Assembly (NCBI GenBank): GCA_023678885.1
Contig: CM042998.1
Span: forward strand, 623,820-687,819
Direction: 5' to 3'
Origin: Pogostemon cablin
Lineage: Eukaryota > Streptophyta > Magnoliopsida > Lamiales > Lamiaceae
DNA: 64,000 nucleotides
Shown piece after piece: positions 38,870-51,955 of the stretch; position 1 is the stretch's first letter, and each line of letters begins with the position of its first letter. The notes below the pieces were generated by a model. It did not search any database and had not been told where the DNA came from. It worked only from the letters and a program-made list of their open reading frames with translations. The position numbers and the translations under genes are program-made.

Positions 38870-40725
38870 TCATCTCCAACACCACATCTATACTACTTAT
38901 CTCATACAACTCAATCAAGCTGTAAAACTTTTCAACAATATTCCATTTATTATCAATTTTCACTTCCCCATCTCAGTTACTCCCTCCGTCCCATAGAAGT
39001 TGACACACTTTCCTTTTTGATTTGACCCACTAAAGTTGACACATTTCCTTTTTAATACATGGGACCCACATAAAAACAATTAATCTACTCTCATGGGCCC
39101 TACATATCACCTCTAATACAACTACCAACTACACATTAAATATTATTTCTCTCACTTCACTTCAAAGCAGCAAATGAATCCAACATCAAAGCCAGAAACA
39201 ACCTCAAGAAAGCAACACACAAAAGAAATTCAAAGCAGCAAATGTATCCATATCAAAGTCAGAATCCACCTCAGAACATCATTGTAGAACAAGCGACGAG
39301 GAAAGGAAAACAGATGACACCATTATAGAAGGCCTAAGTTCAAGAATCCCGACCAAAACCAATACATCGTTTAAGTTCTACTTGCATTTAGTATTTAGTT
39401 TCATCGTATTGCTGGAAGACGTAATATTCAACTATTAAGTCATGTTTGTGCATGACTTCAGTCAATTTTCTCAATTTTTTTTAAAAACATTCAGAACATG
39501 TATCAAGTAAAATTAAATACACATGAAATGATAGCATTCGAGTTTCATATTCTTAACACTATATATGTAAGAAGGATGAGATGGTCTGCAAGTTCATAGG
39601 ACACCTTAAGAATGTTCCATGACAACATTAGAAAGTAGAGAATCATTTTAACATACGTTAGAAGAGGCATGGGAAGAGCTACAAGACATTTAGAGACCAT
39701 TAAAAAACATGTTACCCTAAAATATAAATGAGAGCATGATGCAGAGATATAACCCATATGGTCGATGGATACAGGTCTGCAATGTTGTTGTAAGCAATAC
39801 ATATGCCAAGGATAGACCCTCTCATTTATGGATCGTATCTCACTAAACACGAGAAAATCGACCAAGGAAATCACTAGATTCATCATGTTGAGTTGAAAGA
39901 GTTACTTCTAGACTTGTGTGGCACATGTCATGCAAAGTTAATTGAACTTTGCTCCATCTTTGAGAAAGATCCTCACGTAATTTAGTTAGATCTATGAAAC
40001 CAAGAAGCAAGACAAATCATAAGCTCAGTGCATTACAGCAAAATTGTTGAAATCAAAATGAGCAATACACTTAAGAATGCTCATTATTATTACTAGTATA
40101 AAGAGAAAGTAAAGACACTAGAAACTACAACTAAGTGAATGAGGTAATATCTAGAAGTTAAACTAATGATAGTTGAATGATCAAATACCTGAAAAAGTCA
40201 AACTCACAGTTTTCCCCAACGAAAATTCAATGCTCAAGCGACCCAGTATGTTTAACAGCATTTAAGAATGGAATAAAAAAATAAAAGATAAGAGCAAATA
40301 AGTAATGTTAAAAAACTACTATAATTTCCCTGTTTTGTGAAACAAAGAAGCTCACTAGAACAGAGAGTAAAACAAAGTTGAACGTAAATAGAAAGAAATT
40401 TTCTCAAGGATACAGAAGAGGATACAGGTGGTGGATAAATTGCAAACACCAGCATCCATGCTTGCTGCCAGATTGGTGAACCAAAAAGAGGAAAATCAAA
40501 AATAGAAGCCAAAGACCCAGGCTTACTAATAATCAACCAGCAGAGTAGAAGAATTGAGGAAGCTTGATGCCAAGGAAACTTACCCCGCCTAGGAAAATAC
40601 TACTTCAGTGCTTTGGCATATCAGCACATATTAGAAGAACTCATTTCACAAACAGAAATGCTCCACCAACTTTGGTCTACCAACACCCAGTAACCAAACT
40701 CTATTGTAAAGATCACAAATCATCC
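38870..40725. other. Convergent intergenic region with half MITE and direct repeat
   Basis: Lies between convergent genes. A Stowaway-like left end (ttactccctccgtccc) starts at 38980 and continues to about 39165 with no right end found. A block of about 50 bp beginning 'aaagcagcaaatg' is duplicated at about 39164-39275. The rest probably holds the 3' UTR of the U11/U12-48K gene. No independent gene is supported. Confidence 0.5.
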
Positions 40726-43700
40726 TTAATAATGAGAATCTAAAGGATCATATCTGTCTTCAAACTCATGTAATTCATGACTAGAGCTTCTATTCCTGCC
40801 TGTTTCACTTTTCCTCCTGTCCACACGCCTTCCCTTGTCATCTCTCTTTCGTGAAGCACTATCTGTTTTGCTTCTTCCTCTGTTCCAATGCTCCCAAGTA
40901 TCATCATCTCTCTCTCTTTTATGACTAGTTCTCTCATGCTCATCTCTTCCTCTTTTATGAGATCGTCGCTCATGCTCATCTCTATTTCTTTTATAATACT
41001 TCTCATCATGTGCCTCATTTTGTCTTCGGTTTGATGAGTAAGAAAAACTTTCGTCATCTGCAACAACAAAATCCTTTTCTTCCGTACCATGCCCCTGTTT
41101 TCGGTTATAGCTGCTAATTTGTCTACCATCCTGACTTCCGAAATGATCGTCTCTGTCATATCCGACACCCTTAACATTTCTGTTGGGATAATGATCGTCT
41201 CTGTCATATCTGACACCCTTAACATTTCTGTTGGGATATTGACGCCCATGATCACGAGTAGAACCTTCTTCTGACCACTGGTAGACATCCTTGGTATCTC
41301 TGGAACAATGACTAGAGTGCAAGCCATTCCTGTCATCAACATAAAGGCCTCTATTCTTTTCAGGTGTCACAGAATTTCTCCTTGATCCAGAAACATGAGG
41401 ATCAATCACAACCGTATCCAAATTTTCAGAACCTAAAGCTTCCCTCTCCTCCGCATCTTTTAAGATTCCACCAACCCCTCCAGCCTGCCTTATTTCCTCC
41501 ATATATTCTTCAATAATATCCCTCGACACCTTCAGGGATATAGGAGGAAAATAGAGTTCAGCACGTGAAACAATTTGAAAAACCACACAACCACCAGTAA
41601 GGGAGCGGAAATATAATAATAATAATACCAAAAAACTCCAATAACAGGACCCAAATTGAAGATTGTAGGTGTCTCAGGCCTTTGATGGTTTTACATAGCA
41701 CAGAAGCACTCCGTAAAAAACTATATGCAATAAAGAATGTAAGGAAGAGAGTACATAATACTTTTAAAAGACTAGCTTCAAGTGCATAATAGAAGGCATG
41801 AAGCAGAAAAATATATTGTTTTTGAATCTCTATCCCTATTAAGGTTGCAAGCTCTGAAAATGGCAAGCAGAAAATAACTCTTTCTGCTTAAAATAGCAGG
41901 TGTACCCTCATACACACTTGTTTCCATTGATAAAACAGAAACAGCAGTCCCTATAGTCACATCAATAAGTAGAAAAGACTGCTATCAAAAGTTTCATAAG
42001 TAAGATTTAATTAATATTTAATGGACTGAGATATATATGTTCTTCCATTTTAAAAACCATAATGGGCAATGTCGTCAATTATAGCAGAACATATACGATG
42101 CCACTAAAATAAAGAAAGAATCAAAAGATCTGAAACGTAAAAAATTACCTCCAAGGGATTACGCTTCACTTTCTTGCCACGATATGACATCCTTCGACGC
42201 TTGTAATCTCTTTCCTCAGCCAATAACTCCTCCCTTGTTTTAACTTTGTTTGCCTCCTAAGAAATCATAGGAAGAGTTAATGAATGGAGAAACACTGATG
42301 ATATAACCGACTCAGCCATCCAACTATCCTAAAAGAACTAGTTGAAACAGGGTCTTAAATGATAGTTGTGAAATATGAACTGTTTAAGCTTTAAATATGA
42401 CATATCCCTTGAGGCCTCAGTGGCTGGTTTAACAGGCTTGCTAATATGTTAATTCAGCCAATTTACTTGTTCTGTGGCATTTAAGCCAGCCAATTATTTT
42501 ATTAGGGTTCGACATAGTAAATTGATCTGCTTGCCAATAAATAAAAGAAAAAAGAAAAACATAATGCACTACAACTAAGAAATTTTTTGCTCAAATCAAA
42601 ATTTTCATTGAACTGCTTTAGAAACAATTATGAAAAGGAGGTAACAGTAACACACAAATTGTTTTTACAAAGCCGGCAATTCCAATGTGAAATAGACTAT
42701 TGCTATTCAAAGAGTTGGGAAGGGATATTCTGAGGCAATCTGCAGATATGCTTGGTATTCCTGCCATATCTTGCCTGCATTCTTAATTTGTCAGTATAAT
42801 ATCTCATACATAGACATCAATCAATCATAATCAGTTACCTGATTGTTTGACCTGTGCCGCAGGAACCCATCATGTTCAATTATAGGTTTATATTCTGGAC
42901 GTCTTTTTCGTTCCTCAGCAGCAAAACTGGACAGGCGCGCATGTTCTAAGTTACTGCGTTAACATTACCAACAGCAAAAAGTATTCTGTTAGCATAATAG
43001 TTATAGAAAATAATAACACTGCAGATCCCCTGAACAAAAGAGAAAGTAAGTACAAATTATTCAACAAAATGCTAGAGCTTTGCATGACGATGCGTTTCAC
43101 CAGCTCAAAAGAAATAGCAAGCATATATAGAATAATAGATAATACTACTCGTCAATCATATCACAATTGATGGTTTCACAAAGTTATTGTTATGAGGTGC
43201 TTCAAAGTACCAGGTATTAATATAAGCAGAAACAAGGGAAAAATACCGGTGATATGCAGACAGAGGTTGTGAATTGCGTAAAGCCTTTATCTTTTCTTCT
43301 ATCAATGAGCGCTCATGCAATGCTGCTACTGCTGCTGCCACTCCGGACACGAAAATCAAACTGTTCCCTATAGTTTCAATCTCTATGTTCTCTCTCTCAT
43401 CTCTCTTCGCGTCATCCGTTGATGCAATACTTGGCACTAGCTCTTCTACACCTCCGTCAACTTCTCCCCCATCATTCATTTCTGCATCTTCTCCCTCCAA
43501 AGAAAAAAACGAAGCACGCATTGCAGTGTTCGATATGTATTCTTTTAACACATCAACAACGAGAAACTTCGCATTAACTTCACCATACAATATACTGAAC
43601 TGCAAAGCTAACCACATCATCACTTTCACAAGAACCGGGCACTCAAAACTTCGATTGGTCAATCCCGAAAATGCCTTGCTCAGCTCTCCATCGCTACGCT

Positions 43701-44535
43701 TAACCCCAACCAATTCAAAAGCCTCCCTAACAACCACCTTCAAACACAATTTAACCAACACAAACACATGATCCCTCAAGGGAGAATCAATTATAACACC
43801 ATATCGAGGTGAATTTGCAAGGATCCACTCCCTCAAATGCAACAAGTTGCAATCCCTCGACTTCGTAACCGCACGCAAAATTCTCCAAGAATAACAAGCT
43901 GGGAGAGTACCATTCCAGGCTTCAGTTTCACTCCTAATAGCCCAAATCTCTGATGGAAGGAACTTTATAAAATCCACAGGAAAACCCAGAAGTCCTTTCA
44001 TCGAAGAGTCCTCGTCGAAGTCAGCACACTCGATTGACAAAATCCAGGGTAATTTGAGCGTGGGAGGCGGTTGTACGGAAGGGATGAGATTGACAGGGCC
44101 GGGGCAATTTTGATAAAAGAAACTGTTGGTGGGGGCAATAAAGCCAACGTAGTTGTCGAGAGAGATGGTAAGATCGGAGGAATCGGCGGGGAGGGTAAGG
44201 GGATTGCTGGAGGAGGCGGAGGAGCATAGAGTGAGAGGGTAGTGAAAAGTGTGGGGTAGAGAGAGAGGGGAAGGGCAATTGAGGTAGTGAGAGAAGAGGG
44301 AAGAAGGAGGCACTCGGTGATTAGGGTAGAAAGGGCAGGGGACGAAAGTGCCGGAGGTGGTGGTGGCGATAGGGGTTGGGAGCGAATGGAGGCTGGTTTC
44401 GGCTTGGTCGATAATGAATTTGAGTTCGGAGAGGGCGACCGAGAGGGAGGACGCCGGCGGTGATGGATTCGGGGGATGAGGTGGAAAGAAAGAGGCGCCT
44501 GGTGGCGGTGGAGCCGGTGGAAGAACAGGGTTCAT
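40726..44535 (-). CDS. SNRNP48: U11/U12 small nuclear ribonucleoprotein 48 kDa protein
   Basis: Component of the U11/U12 di-snRNP of the minor spliceosome, which recognises 5' splice sites of U12-type introns. Four exons, phases closed, 771 aa: 44535-43247, 42953-42839, 42256-42149, 41529-40726. The Pro-rich start is followed by the diagnostic CHHC zinc finger: Cys67, His73, His83, Cys87 (C-x5-H-x9-H-x3-C). A long helical domain follows, then a basic region (EERKRRPEYKPIIEHDGFLR; RDYKRRRMSYRGKKVKRNP) and an RS/RE-rich charged tail. The tail contains two copies of a 16-aa unit (PNRNVKGV.YDRDDHY). I chose the ATG at 44535 because it begins the conserved Pro-rich leader. No lesion seen. Whether it contains U12-type introns of its own: none of the donors read fits RTATCCTT. 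Confidence 0.92.
41143..41238. repeat. 48-bp in-frame tandem duplication in the U11/U12-48K tail
   Basis: Two units, 41143-41190 and 41191-41238, differ at very few bases and encode a duplicated 16-aa segment. Recent, frame-preserving expansion of a disordered tail. Confidence 0.85.
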
Positions 44536-44676
44536 GGCGATTGCCGCGCTACAACTGAGGCCTTCCTCGCCTTGACTTTCCGGTGAATCCGACCTGGCGC
44601 TTTAATTAAATAATTAATTATTTAATTTTTCATGTAGACCGTGGAAAATAATTATATATATTGGCACTAATTAATT

Positions 44677-44950
44677 ACTCCTCCTTACCACGTAAATTTT
44701 GACATTTTTTTTTTCCAACGTAACTTTGTCACATCTTCATTTCAAGACCTACACAAAGTTATTTATTTATTCATATGGTCTACACACACTTTGCACATAC
44801 CATTAATATACTACCAACTACATATTAAAATATTATATTCTCAACTCACTATCCATTAAATTATTATATTTCTTAATCTCGTTGTCAAAAAAAAAATGTA
44901 ACAACTTTAATGAAAAAAAAATGTAACAATTTTAATGGGATGAGGGACTA
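44677..44950. mobile_element. Degenerate Stowaway-like MITE
   Basis: Left end 'actcctccttaccacgtaa' and right end '..gggatgaggga' with typical interior phrases ('catattaaaatattat'). It lies just upstream of the U11/U12-48K gene start. Confidence 0.5.
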
Positions 44951-45004
44951 TTTGGGTTAATTGAAATTTTTTCTACAAATTTTATTGTTATTGCAAATTA
45001 ATTC

Positions 45005-45495
45005 TCAGGGGAGAACACAATGGTAGGATTTAGGGGTGGTCTTAGCAAACTGGGGCTAGAAATAGATAAAAGGGGTGCAGATTTTTGTAATGAAGCAGAG
45101 GTGGACAGATTATTAGGCATGTCTGCACTACAAGTTCTGCACATAAGATGGGATGTGGGGTTACATAAATATGGCTGGAAATTCGGATTTCCCAACATCA
45201 GTTGTTTGGATCGTCTGACTAAACTTAAATTACGAGGTCTCAGAGGTTTGTGCGTCTGAAATGGCAATGATCCCATGAAAGAAGTGGGTAAGCTACCCAA
45301 GCTGGTGTGTCTGAAATTAAATGATGCACTTGACAGAGAGAATAAATCGATCCAAGTTTGAAAGTCCTCCATCTCACAAACATGAAGTACTTGGAAAAGA
45401 TGGAGATTGAACAAGGTGGAATGTCAGAGCTACAACAACTGCAGATTTTCAACTGCCCAATTCTTCATCACCAGTGGGTGACAAATTTGTAAAAT
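45005..45495 (+). pseudogene. LRR fragment of a disease-resistance-type gene, decayed
   Basis: One frame from 45020 reads LRR-like text (MSALQVLHIRWDVGL; LDRLTKLKLRGLRGLCV), stops at TGA 45257, continues in the same frame (KLPKLVCLKLNDALD) and stops again near 45358. The match resumes in another frame (MKYLEKMEIEQGGMSELQQL, then QIFNCPILHH). This spacing of Leu and the ending are typical of the C-terminal LRRs of CNL resistance proteins. No NB-ARC or coiled-coil part is nearby. A remnant is the best reading; the exact family is uncertain. Confidence 0.5.
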
Positions 45496-46529
45496 TATTA
45501 CTAATGGTTAAAATACACCAAAAAAGAGCATGAGAAATGATTTAAGGCAAAATCTAATCAACCAGGTTGTTTTATGGCCTTTTATAGAAGCTTAAACCAT
45601 CTTTGATGTAATTACTCTTTATCCTATCTTTTAATATGAAGTGAGATCTTTTCAAAACACCCATGGACTGACCAAAAAGGATCCAAATAACTACCCAAAG
45701 ACCTCCTGCAACAATGCACCTGTAAACTGCTCCAGTTTGCTTCCTTTTTGGTAATTATTGGGCTTCAACTATCCTAACTATCATTCCAACCAGCCAAAAC
45801 TCCATGCATTATTTCCTTAGATCATTAACTTCATCCCACATATGATCATAGCCATAGAATGCATAATTAGATCAAGAATATTACACCATCAATTCTCAAC
45901 AAACTCCGATTACCAATTGAATATTGAAGATCACACCACCGACTATAAATGAAGTTTCTTTATAGATCAAAATTATAACTGTAATATTGGCAGGGTTTAG
46001 GCATCAAACTATGTTTCATCTCCTATTCCACCTATTAGATTCTTGCCACGTGTAAGTGCAAGTGTTTAATGATCATTAATTAGGGTATAGTATTTTAATA
46101 GGAAACTAGTTATGAAATACACAATGGAATATCATTGTAGAATAGGAGATTCGAACCAGGATTTAGAATATCATTATAATTTTATCATGTTTCGTACATT
46201 TTGTACTTTGAGATAGTCTCACCCAAAACTTCCGTAAATAATTATTTTATTAAAAATATCATCACTTTAAACTATAAATTATTTCTATTATATCACTTTC
46301 CACGCCTCAATTTTTCAGTAACGGTTTTAAAAAATAATAATAAGTCGCGTGAATGCAATAAATTAATATATACGAGGAGTATATGAAAAGAGGTTTGCCA
46401 GAATAGGATGACAAATCTTTAAATTTTATGGATTTGCTGAACCCAATTTTAAGTGGTTTAATTGAGTCCAAATATAGTAGTTGGGTTGTGTGTCTTCAAA
46501 ATCCAATGAGACCAAATTTAATAGTAGTT
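45496..46529. other. Intergenic
   Basis: AT-rich. A short tRNA B-box-like string on the minus strand near 46150 has no A box and was not called. No gene seen. Confidence 0.5.
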
Positions 46530-46651
46530 GGATTGGATCGGATACTACAACATAGATCTTTAAAAATTTGAAAAAGCTTAGCCCAAAAGTGGATTGGATC
46601 CGACACTACAACATAGATCTTTAAGAATTCGAATAAGCTTAGTCCAAAAGT
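46530..46651. repeat. 61-bp tandem duplication
   Basis: Units 46530-46590 and 46591-46651 share 'actacaacatagatcttta' and 'agcttag.ccaaaagt' with only a few differences. Non-coding. Confidence 0.8.
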
Positions 46652-46743
46652 AATTATGCTATGTGGTGAATCTTTTTCTCGAGTTTTACTTTGGCTTCAA
46701 TACTCAAATCGTATTTCGTCTCCTCTTAGTCTACTATATTAAG

Positions 46744-46772
46744 GTATTATTATTATTATTATTATTATTCAT
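46744..46772. repeat. (TTA)n microsatellite
   Basis: About nine ATT units in a row. Confidence 0.85.
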
Positions 46773-46909
46773 GAGATCATTTTATAATTTTTAAATTACT
46801 TTCGTTATAATTAAAATATTATCACTTTCATTACTATAAATTGTTCATGAAATAGTTTAATATAGAAATGATCATTTTTTATTCGTCTCACGTAAGCCAT
46901 TTTGTAGTC

Positions 46910-48480
46910 GAGATAACCAATTAAAGAATTTATCGAACCCAAGGGAGGTAGGTACTAGAGTTTAAGCAATCTCACGTTTCTTGTAATTTTATAGAGACGA
47001 ATCATCAATGATTGGTTGTTCAAACAAGTAATTCAATCACTCAAACAAGCAATGATTAAACAAGTAAAATAAATGGGAAGATTGGTTTTCCAAATTAAGT
47101 AAAAGTGAGATTAACAACAATTAAGAAGTGAAAATCTTAGGATAAATGCATCAAATTCATATGAATCATGGGTATAAGACTAAGGGCCAACACTAAGTCC
47201 ACCTAAACTCCCTCTCGAAATGGATAGGATGTAGATCCGTTTAAGAATCCCAAAATAGCTCAATGGATTGGTTCTCACTCAAACAATTCCAACTAGGTAC
47301 TAAGATTGAAATGAGAGTCCCTTCACACGATTAATCAACCTCTCGATCTAACCAATCGGATGTTCTATCAAAGGGTTTTAAATCCTAAAGGACATCTCTA
47401 TCTCTTTAAGATTTATAATGTACATGAGGTGTATGACAAAATGATTCAATTAATTATCTTTAACATATCATTGACTTCTCAATCTAATCACATCTTTAAA
47501 ACAACAAACCACACAAATCATAAACATCAAGATCTAAAGCATCAATGATAGAAAATCAATTAACTCAATCAACATATGAATTTAAATACACAAATCCCAA
47601 AATTATCCAACAACTCTCATGTTGCTAATCTCACAAGGGAGATTAGCGTACCATATTCACAAGGAAATCAACTTAGACATTAAAATCCTTACAAACCATG
47701 ATAAACAATAAGGTTTCAATACAAAGTTTAGATGAAAACTCCCTTGGATGGCTCCAATTGTGATCTTCTTCTTTCCTTGGCAATTCTCCTCTCTTCCTTG
47801 CTTCTTTTCCTCAATTGGATGATGATTTTGATGGTGGGATGAAGATAGATGGAATGGATGGTGAATGGATGAAGATAATGGTGTAAAATGGAAGAAATGA
47901 TATGTGATCTATGTGAACAGTGAAAACCCTCACCAAATCTGATCAAATGTTGAACTTAGGGGTATTTATACCCCTTGGAAGCTTTTAGAAGACTTGCTGA
48001 TTTTTTCACAGAAATGGCAAGGACTCGACTCGAGTGCATGCACTCGGCTCGAGTTGCGTTTTCTCGGCAGCTTGCGACAGTAGATGGAGCTCGACTTGTG
48101 CGCGCAACTCGACTCGTGTTCCTCATCCGAGCTCGCCTCGTGTTCTGCACTCGGGCACAGGGTGGGCGAGTAGGTGGTTCAAGTGTTGGCGCATGGCTCT
48201 TTTGGACAGGCCCGTGCTCGGCGCACGGGTCGTGCTACACCAGCTCGACTCGAATGCAAGCACTCGACCCGAGTTGGGTCGAGTTCTGTTCCTTTTTCTC
48301 GTTTCAGCTCCCGTCTCCATTTTTACTCCGTTTTCACCTGTTTTTCATACGTTTAACCTCATTCTCACACATTTCTATAAAAACACAAAACACAACCAAA
48401 ACACACATAAATATGAATAAAATAATATGAAAATATATAAAAAGACACTGAAATTTAGGTGAAAATATCACTCATCAGAC
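46910..48480. mobile_element. Probable transposon-derived block with GC-rich CTCGA-motif island
   Basis: Composition and phrases (for example 'cgaacccaagggaggtaggt' near 46938) look like a decayed plant retroelement. The part at 48000-48300 is abruptly GC-rich and built of repeated CTCGACTCG/ACTCGAGT motifs, including a near-perfect 32-bp palindrome at 48023-48054 centred on GCATGC. A TATTTATACC-like string lies at about 47962. No reverse transcriptase or gag reading survives; boundaries and class are uncertain. Confidence 0.35.
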
Positions 48481-48916
48481 GGTCTTACATAAGTCTTTGC
48501 CTATATCTTTTAGGTTGTGTTCGAATTAAAGAATTTAAGAAGGGATTTATAAATTTTTCTTTTAAAACGTCTCTCATATATTTTGGATATATTACAAATT
48601 TATAATTTATAATTTTAAAATTTGTTTCTTTCTTTTAATTGTTTGGGAGAAATTTTCAAATTCTTACTCAAAACGTGTGATTGAAATATATTTTCATATA
48701 CAAAAATATAATTAAAAAAATTAATTTAACCCCAATTTGTTTAGATTACCTGAATTAAACATATATTAATGGAACTTTCTCACTTAGTTTCGAGAGACTA
48801 CCTCAAATAAATTTTATTTTATTTTATAAATGAATTTTTTTACCTACTTTTTCGGTTATTTTAATTCTTAAATTGAATGAAACATGATTACAGATCGTTT
48901 TCAATTAGGACCACAT
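48481..48916. other. AT-rich intergenic
   Basis: No gene or distinct repeat recognised. Confidence 0.5.
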
Positions 48917-49132
48917 AAGGATCCTTTCTTATTTTGGAAAAAAGAGAATTTATACATACATTTTTATATATTACCTTTATACACTATAATAAAACTAATT
49001 AAGCATAATGTTATTCTTTTTATATATATATAGAATAACATTATGCTTAATTAATTTTATTATAGTGTATAAAGGTAATATATAAAAATATATGTATGAA
49101 TTCTCTTTTTTCCAAAATAAAAAAGGATCCTT
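48917..49132. repeat. Long near-perfect hairpin (101-bp arms, 14-bp loop)
   Basis: The left arm 48917-49017 and right arm 49032-49132 are reverse complements with about four mismatches, all transitions. The ends are AAGGATCC / GGATCCTT and the loop is TA-rich. Consistent with a young foldback MITE; a transcript would form a long double-stranded stem. Confidence 0.9.
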
Positions 49133-49806
49133 CTGTATATATGAAATTATACACATGATATGAGTTATAAAAATCTTGCATAACATTATTATAAACGCCT
49201 TAATATGTGTACATATACACTTATGTAAATCTTGTTTTGGGTTGATTTTTCACAGGAAAGAAATAGAACAAATATCTAATTTAAAACAAATGAATAAATT
49301 CTCTCAAAGAAAAAATCATAAATAATTTATTTTATTAAAAAATAAAAACAACAACTATAAGTGGGGCGAGAATTTAGGAAGTAAAGCAACAGTCATTTTT
49401 ATCTGAGTGAACACAAAATGGATTCTTGCAGGAGCCAATAATCAATAATGATAAGATATTTTGCACCAATAATTTGAAAACAAAAAGAAAAGTATAAAAT
49501 ATATACATATTGACAGTCACAGTAGTAATAAACATTAACTTTTCTGTTTTAACTTTGGCAAAAATTTTCGGGGACACACCATGCCTTGTATATTATTAGG
49601 AGTTTAAATTACAAAGAAATACGTAAATTGTAAAAGGACACAGGGTTTCAGAGCACAGTAACTTACTTTAGAACTTTTCACCCAATTAAATCAACTGCAT
49701 GCATGCTTGTGGGTCTTAACATTCAGTAAATGAGCCTGAAAATTTAGATGAAATAAAAAACTGGCCTTATTAATGCACGTCGCATTTGCGTGCATAATTA
49801 TGTACG

Positions 49807-49808
<2 letters not shown>
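49133..49808. other. AT-rich intergenic
   Basis: No gene seen. Confidence 0.5.

Positions 49809-49899
<91 letters not shown>
49809..49899. repeat. Long (AT)n microsatellite
   Basis: About 45 uninterrupted AT units. The open frame reading through it (poly Tyr-Ile) is an artefact. Confidence 0.97.
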
Positions 49900-49905
<6 letters not shown>

Positions 49906-51955
49906 CACTTATGGTATGAGTCAAAATTCTTCCACATTTCTTTTAGAAGTTTTTCAATGAAAATTTTGAATCTTTCTAAAATTATAAAGTTATTTTTCAA
50001 AAAAACTATAATTTTGTAATTGGTAAAAGGTTATTGTTTTGTGATGAAAAAGCAAAACTAAATGATTTTGAAATAAAAAAGATACAAGATGCTTTATAAT
50101 TATAAACTTCATTTTTTATTTTTTATTTATCAAGAACGGTTATATATATTAGTGATAAATTTTGTTTATTAGTTGAGAACATTTTTTTATTTGCGCAATA
50201 CTATTATCATTTCATAATTAATCTCTCTTAATTTAAACATATACGATGTACCGTTAAATTAAAAACCTTGATATATAAGTACAACAACAAATTTGTCCCG
50301 ATTTTATGAAACATTAAAAAGCAGCAATGTGGGGTAGTTGAAAATATTTATTACTGAGCTGATTCTTTACACAATTTTACATGTTTCATATTTTTGGGAA
50401 ATAAGGTAGCTCAAATCAAGCCCCACCACATTTATATCCACCACATGCTTTTGAACCACGTTATTGGTCACCTCTACATTTTTCTACCTCAAGATAAACA
50501 CATGCATTTCAATCTTTTCTTTTCTTTTTCTTTTTTTTTTTCAGGTGATTAAGAATTTTTTAATTCAATAAATAGTTTCAATATTGAAATATGAATTAAA
50601 GTATTATTAATTAATAAGTAAGTATAATAATGCAATTTTATAGTTTGTGAGTGTCATGTAAAATCTTGCAAATAGTATATTGTACAATTCAAGACAACGT
50701 AAGTTCTACTAGTAACGCATGTACGGATCTCTTCATATTTTTTTTTACATTTTTTATTATGAATTACTGGATGAATGACACATGTCATAATAACATCCTA
50801 GATTAATTTCAGATGTCCTAAGGGTTTAATGGTATAATTTTTTTATACTATGAAACACCAATGGAACACGAATTATGGAATAAAAAATTCAATTATGCTG
50901 TTAAAGACTATATACTTAACAGACAAGCACTTGTTCAATCTATAAGTAATTAATGTATTATTTTCATCAAATGCATATATAATTGAAGGCAAGAAAGAAA
51001 GACAAAATCTCATATAATACCGTGCTTGTATGAGATAAATTTTAAAGTATAATTTTTATATAGATAAAGTATAATTATTAGTGGTTAAAGTATCATGTTT
51101 TTCTAAAATGATGAATAATATATTAAAATATAAATATATTTTAATTATCAACAAACATACTTTAACTACTATATTAATAAATATACTTTAACTAGTATAT
51201 TAATAAATATACTTTATAATAAACTTTAACTAGTATATTAATAAATATACTTTATAATAATTGGTTGATCCATATCATAATTTGTCTCTTGAAATTTTGT
51301 GGCGTGTTAATTAAATAAATTCCTTTTCTGGTCTGCAGCGTTTTCCAATAAATTAATTGGAGTTGCCTAATTAATAGACTGCTAATAGACAAATTGCATG
51401 CATGCAAAATATATATGATTATTTTATGAGGCAGGTATAAAACTAAATGTCACAATTAAATTACAAAATTTCGATGTTATAATCAAAAGAATGATAAGAA
51501 ATGGGAGTATTTAGAGAATGTTTTGAATTAATTATTTATTGTGTCCTAATTAATAAAATGAATAAGACCAAAAATCGCTTTCTGCATGCCAAAACTGCTC
51601 ATGTCATATATGGTCCAATTTAATTGCCGGTTGGAGGAATGAAATCCAAAAATTAGCAAAAATTAGGCTTCTCATCACTGATAATGATTGGGATCTCATG
51701 ATACTGAGAGATAACCGAAATATATATATACATTCTAATATATTAAGTGCTTAATGGATTAAACATCATTAAATGTTTGATTTAAACTGTCAAGATTTAT
51801 AGCTAATTAAATTGTGGGATGATTTTATTTTTTTTTTAATGATCTTGAACGCAAACACCACTTCACCACCTAATTAAAGAAGAATGAGGTCTCTTGCATA
51901 CACCCTCTTAAAACAAGGTGTATAGGTGAGACGGTTTGAGATATTATTAAAGAGT
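49900..51955. other. AT-rich intergenic with small tandem repeats
   Basis: No gene found. At 51159-51260 a unit of about 25-50 bp (tttaactagtatattaataa, then atatacttta) is repeated three times. Confidence 0.5.

Noticed and set aside
39545..39886. 113-aa minus-strand frame
   Set aside because: No domain and no splice partners; likely 3' flank of U11/U12-48K.
40740..41342. 200-aa minus-strand frame
   Set aside because: Alternate frame of the repetitive charged tail of U11/U12-48K.
43274..43771. 165-aa frame opposite the U11/U12-48K gene
   Set aside because: Antisense shadow of a confident exon.
46145..46165. tRNA B-box-like sequence on the minus strand
   Set aside because: No A box or cloverleaf could be found around it.
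49691..49924. Open frame of alternating Tyr-Ile
   Set aside because: It is the (AT)n microsatellite read as protein.
51159..51260. CRISPR-like spaced repeats
   Set aside because: Simple AT-rich tandem repeat without constant-length unique spacers, in plant nuclear DNA.
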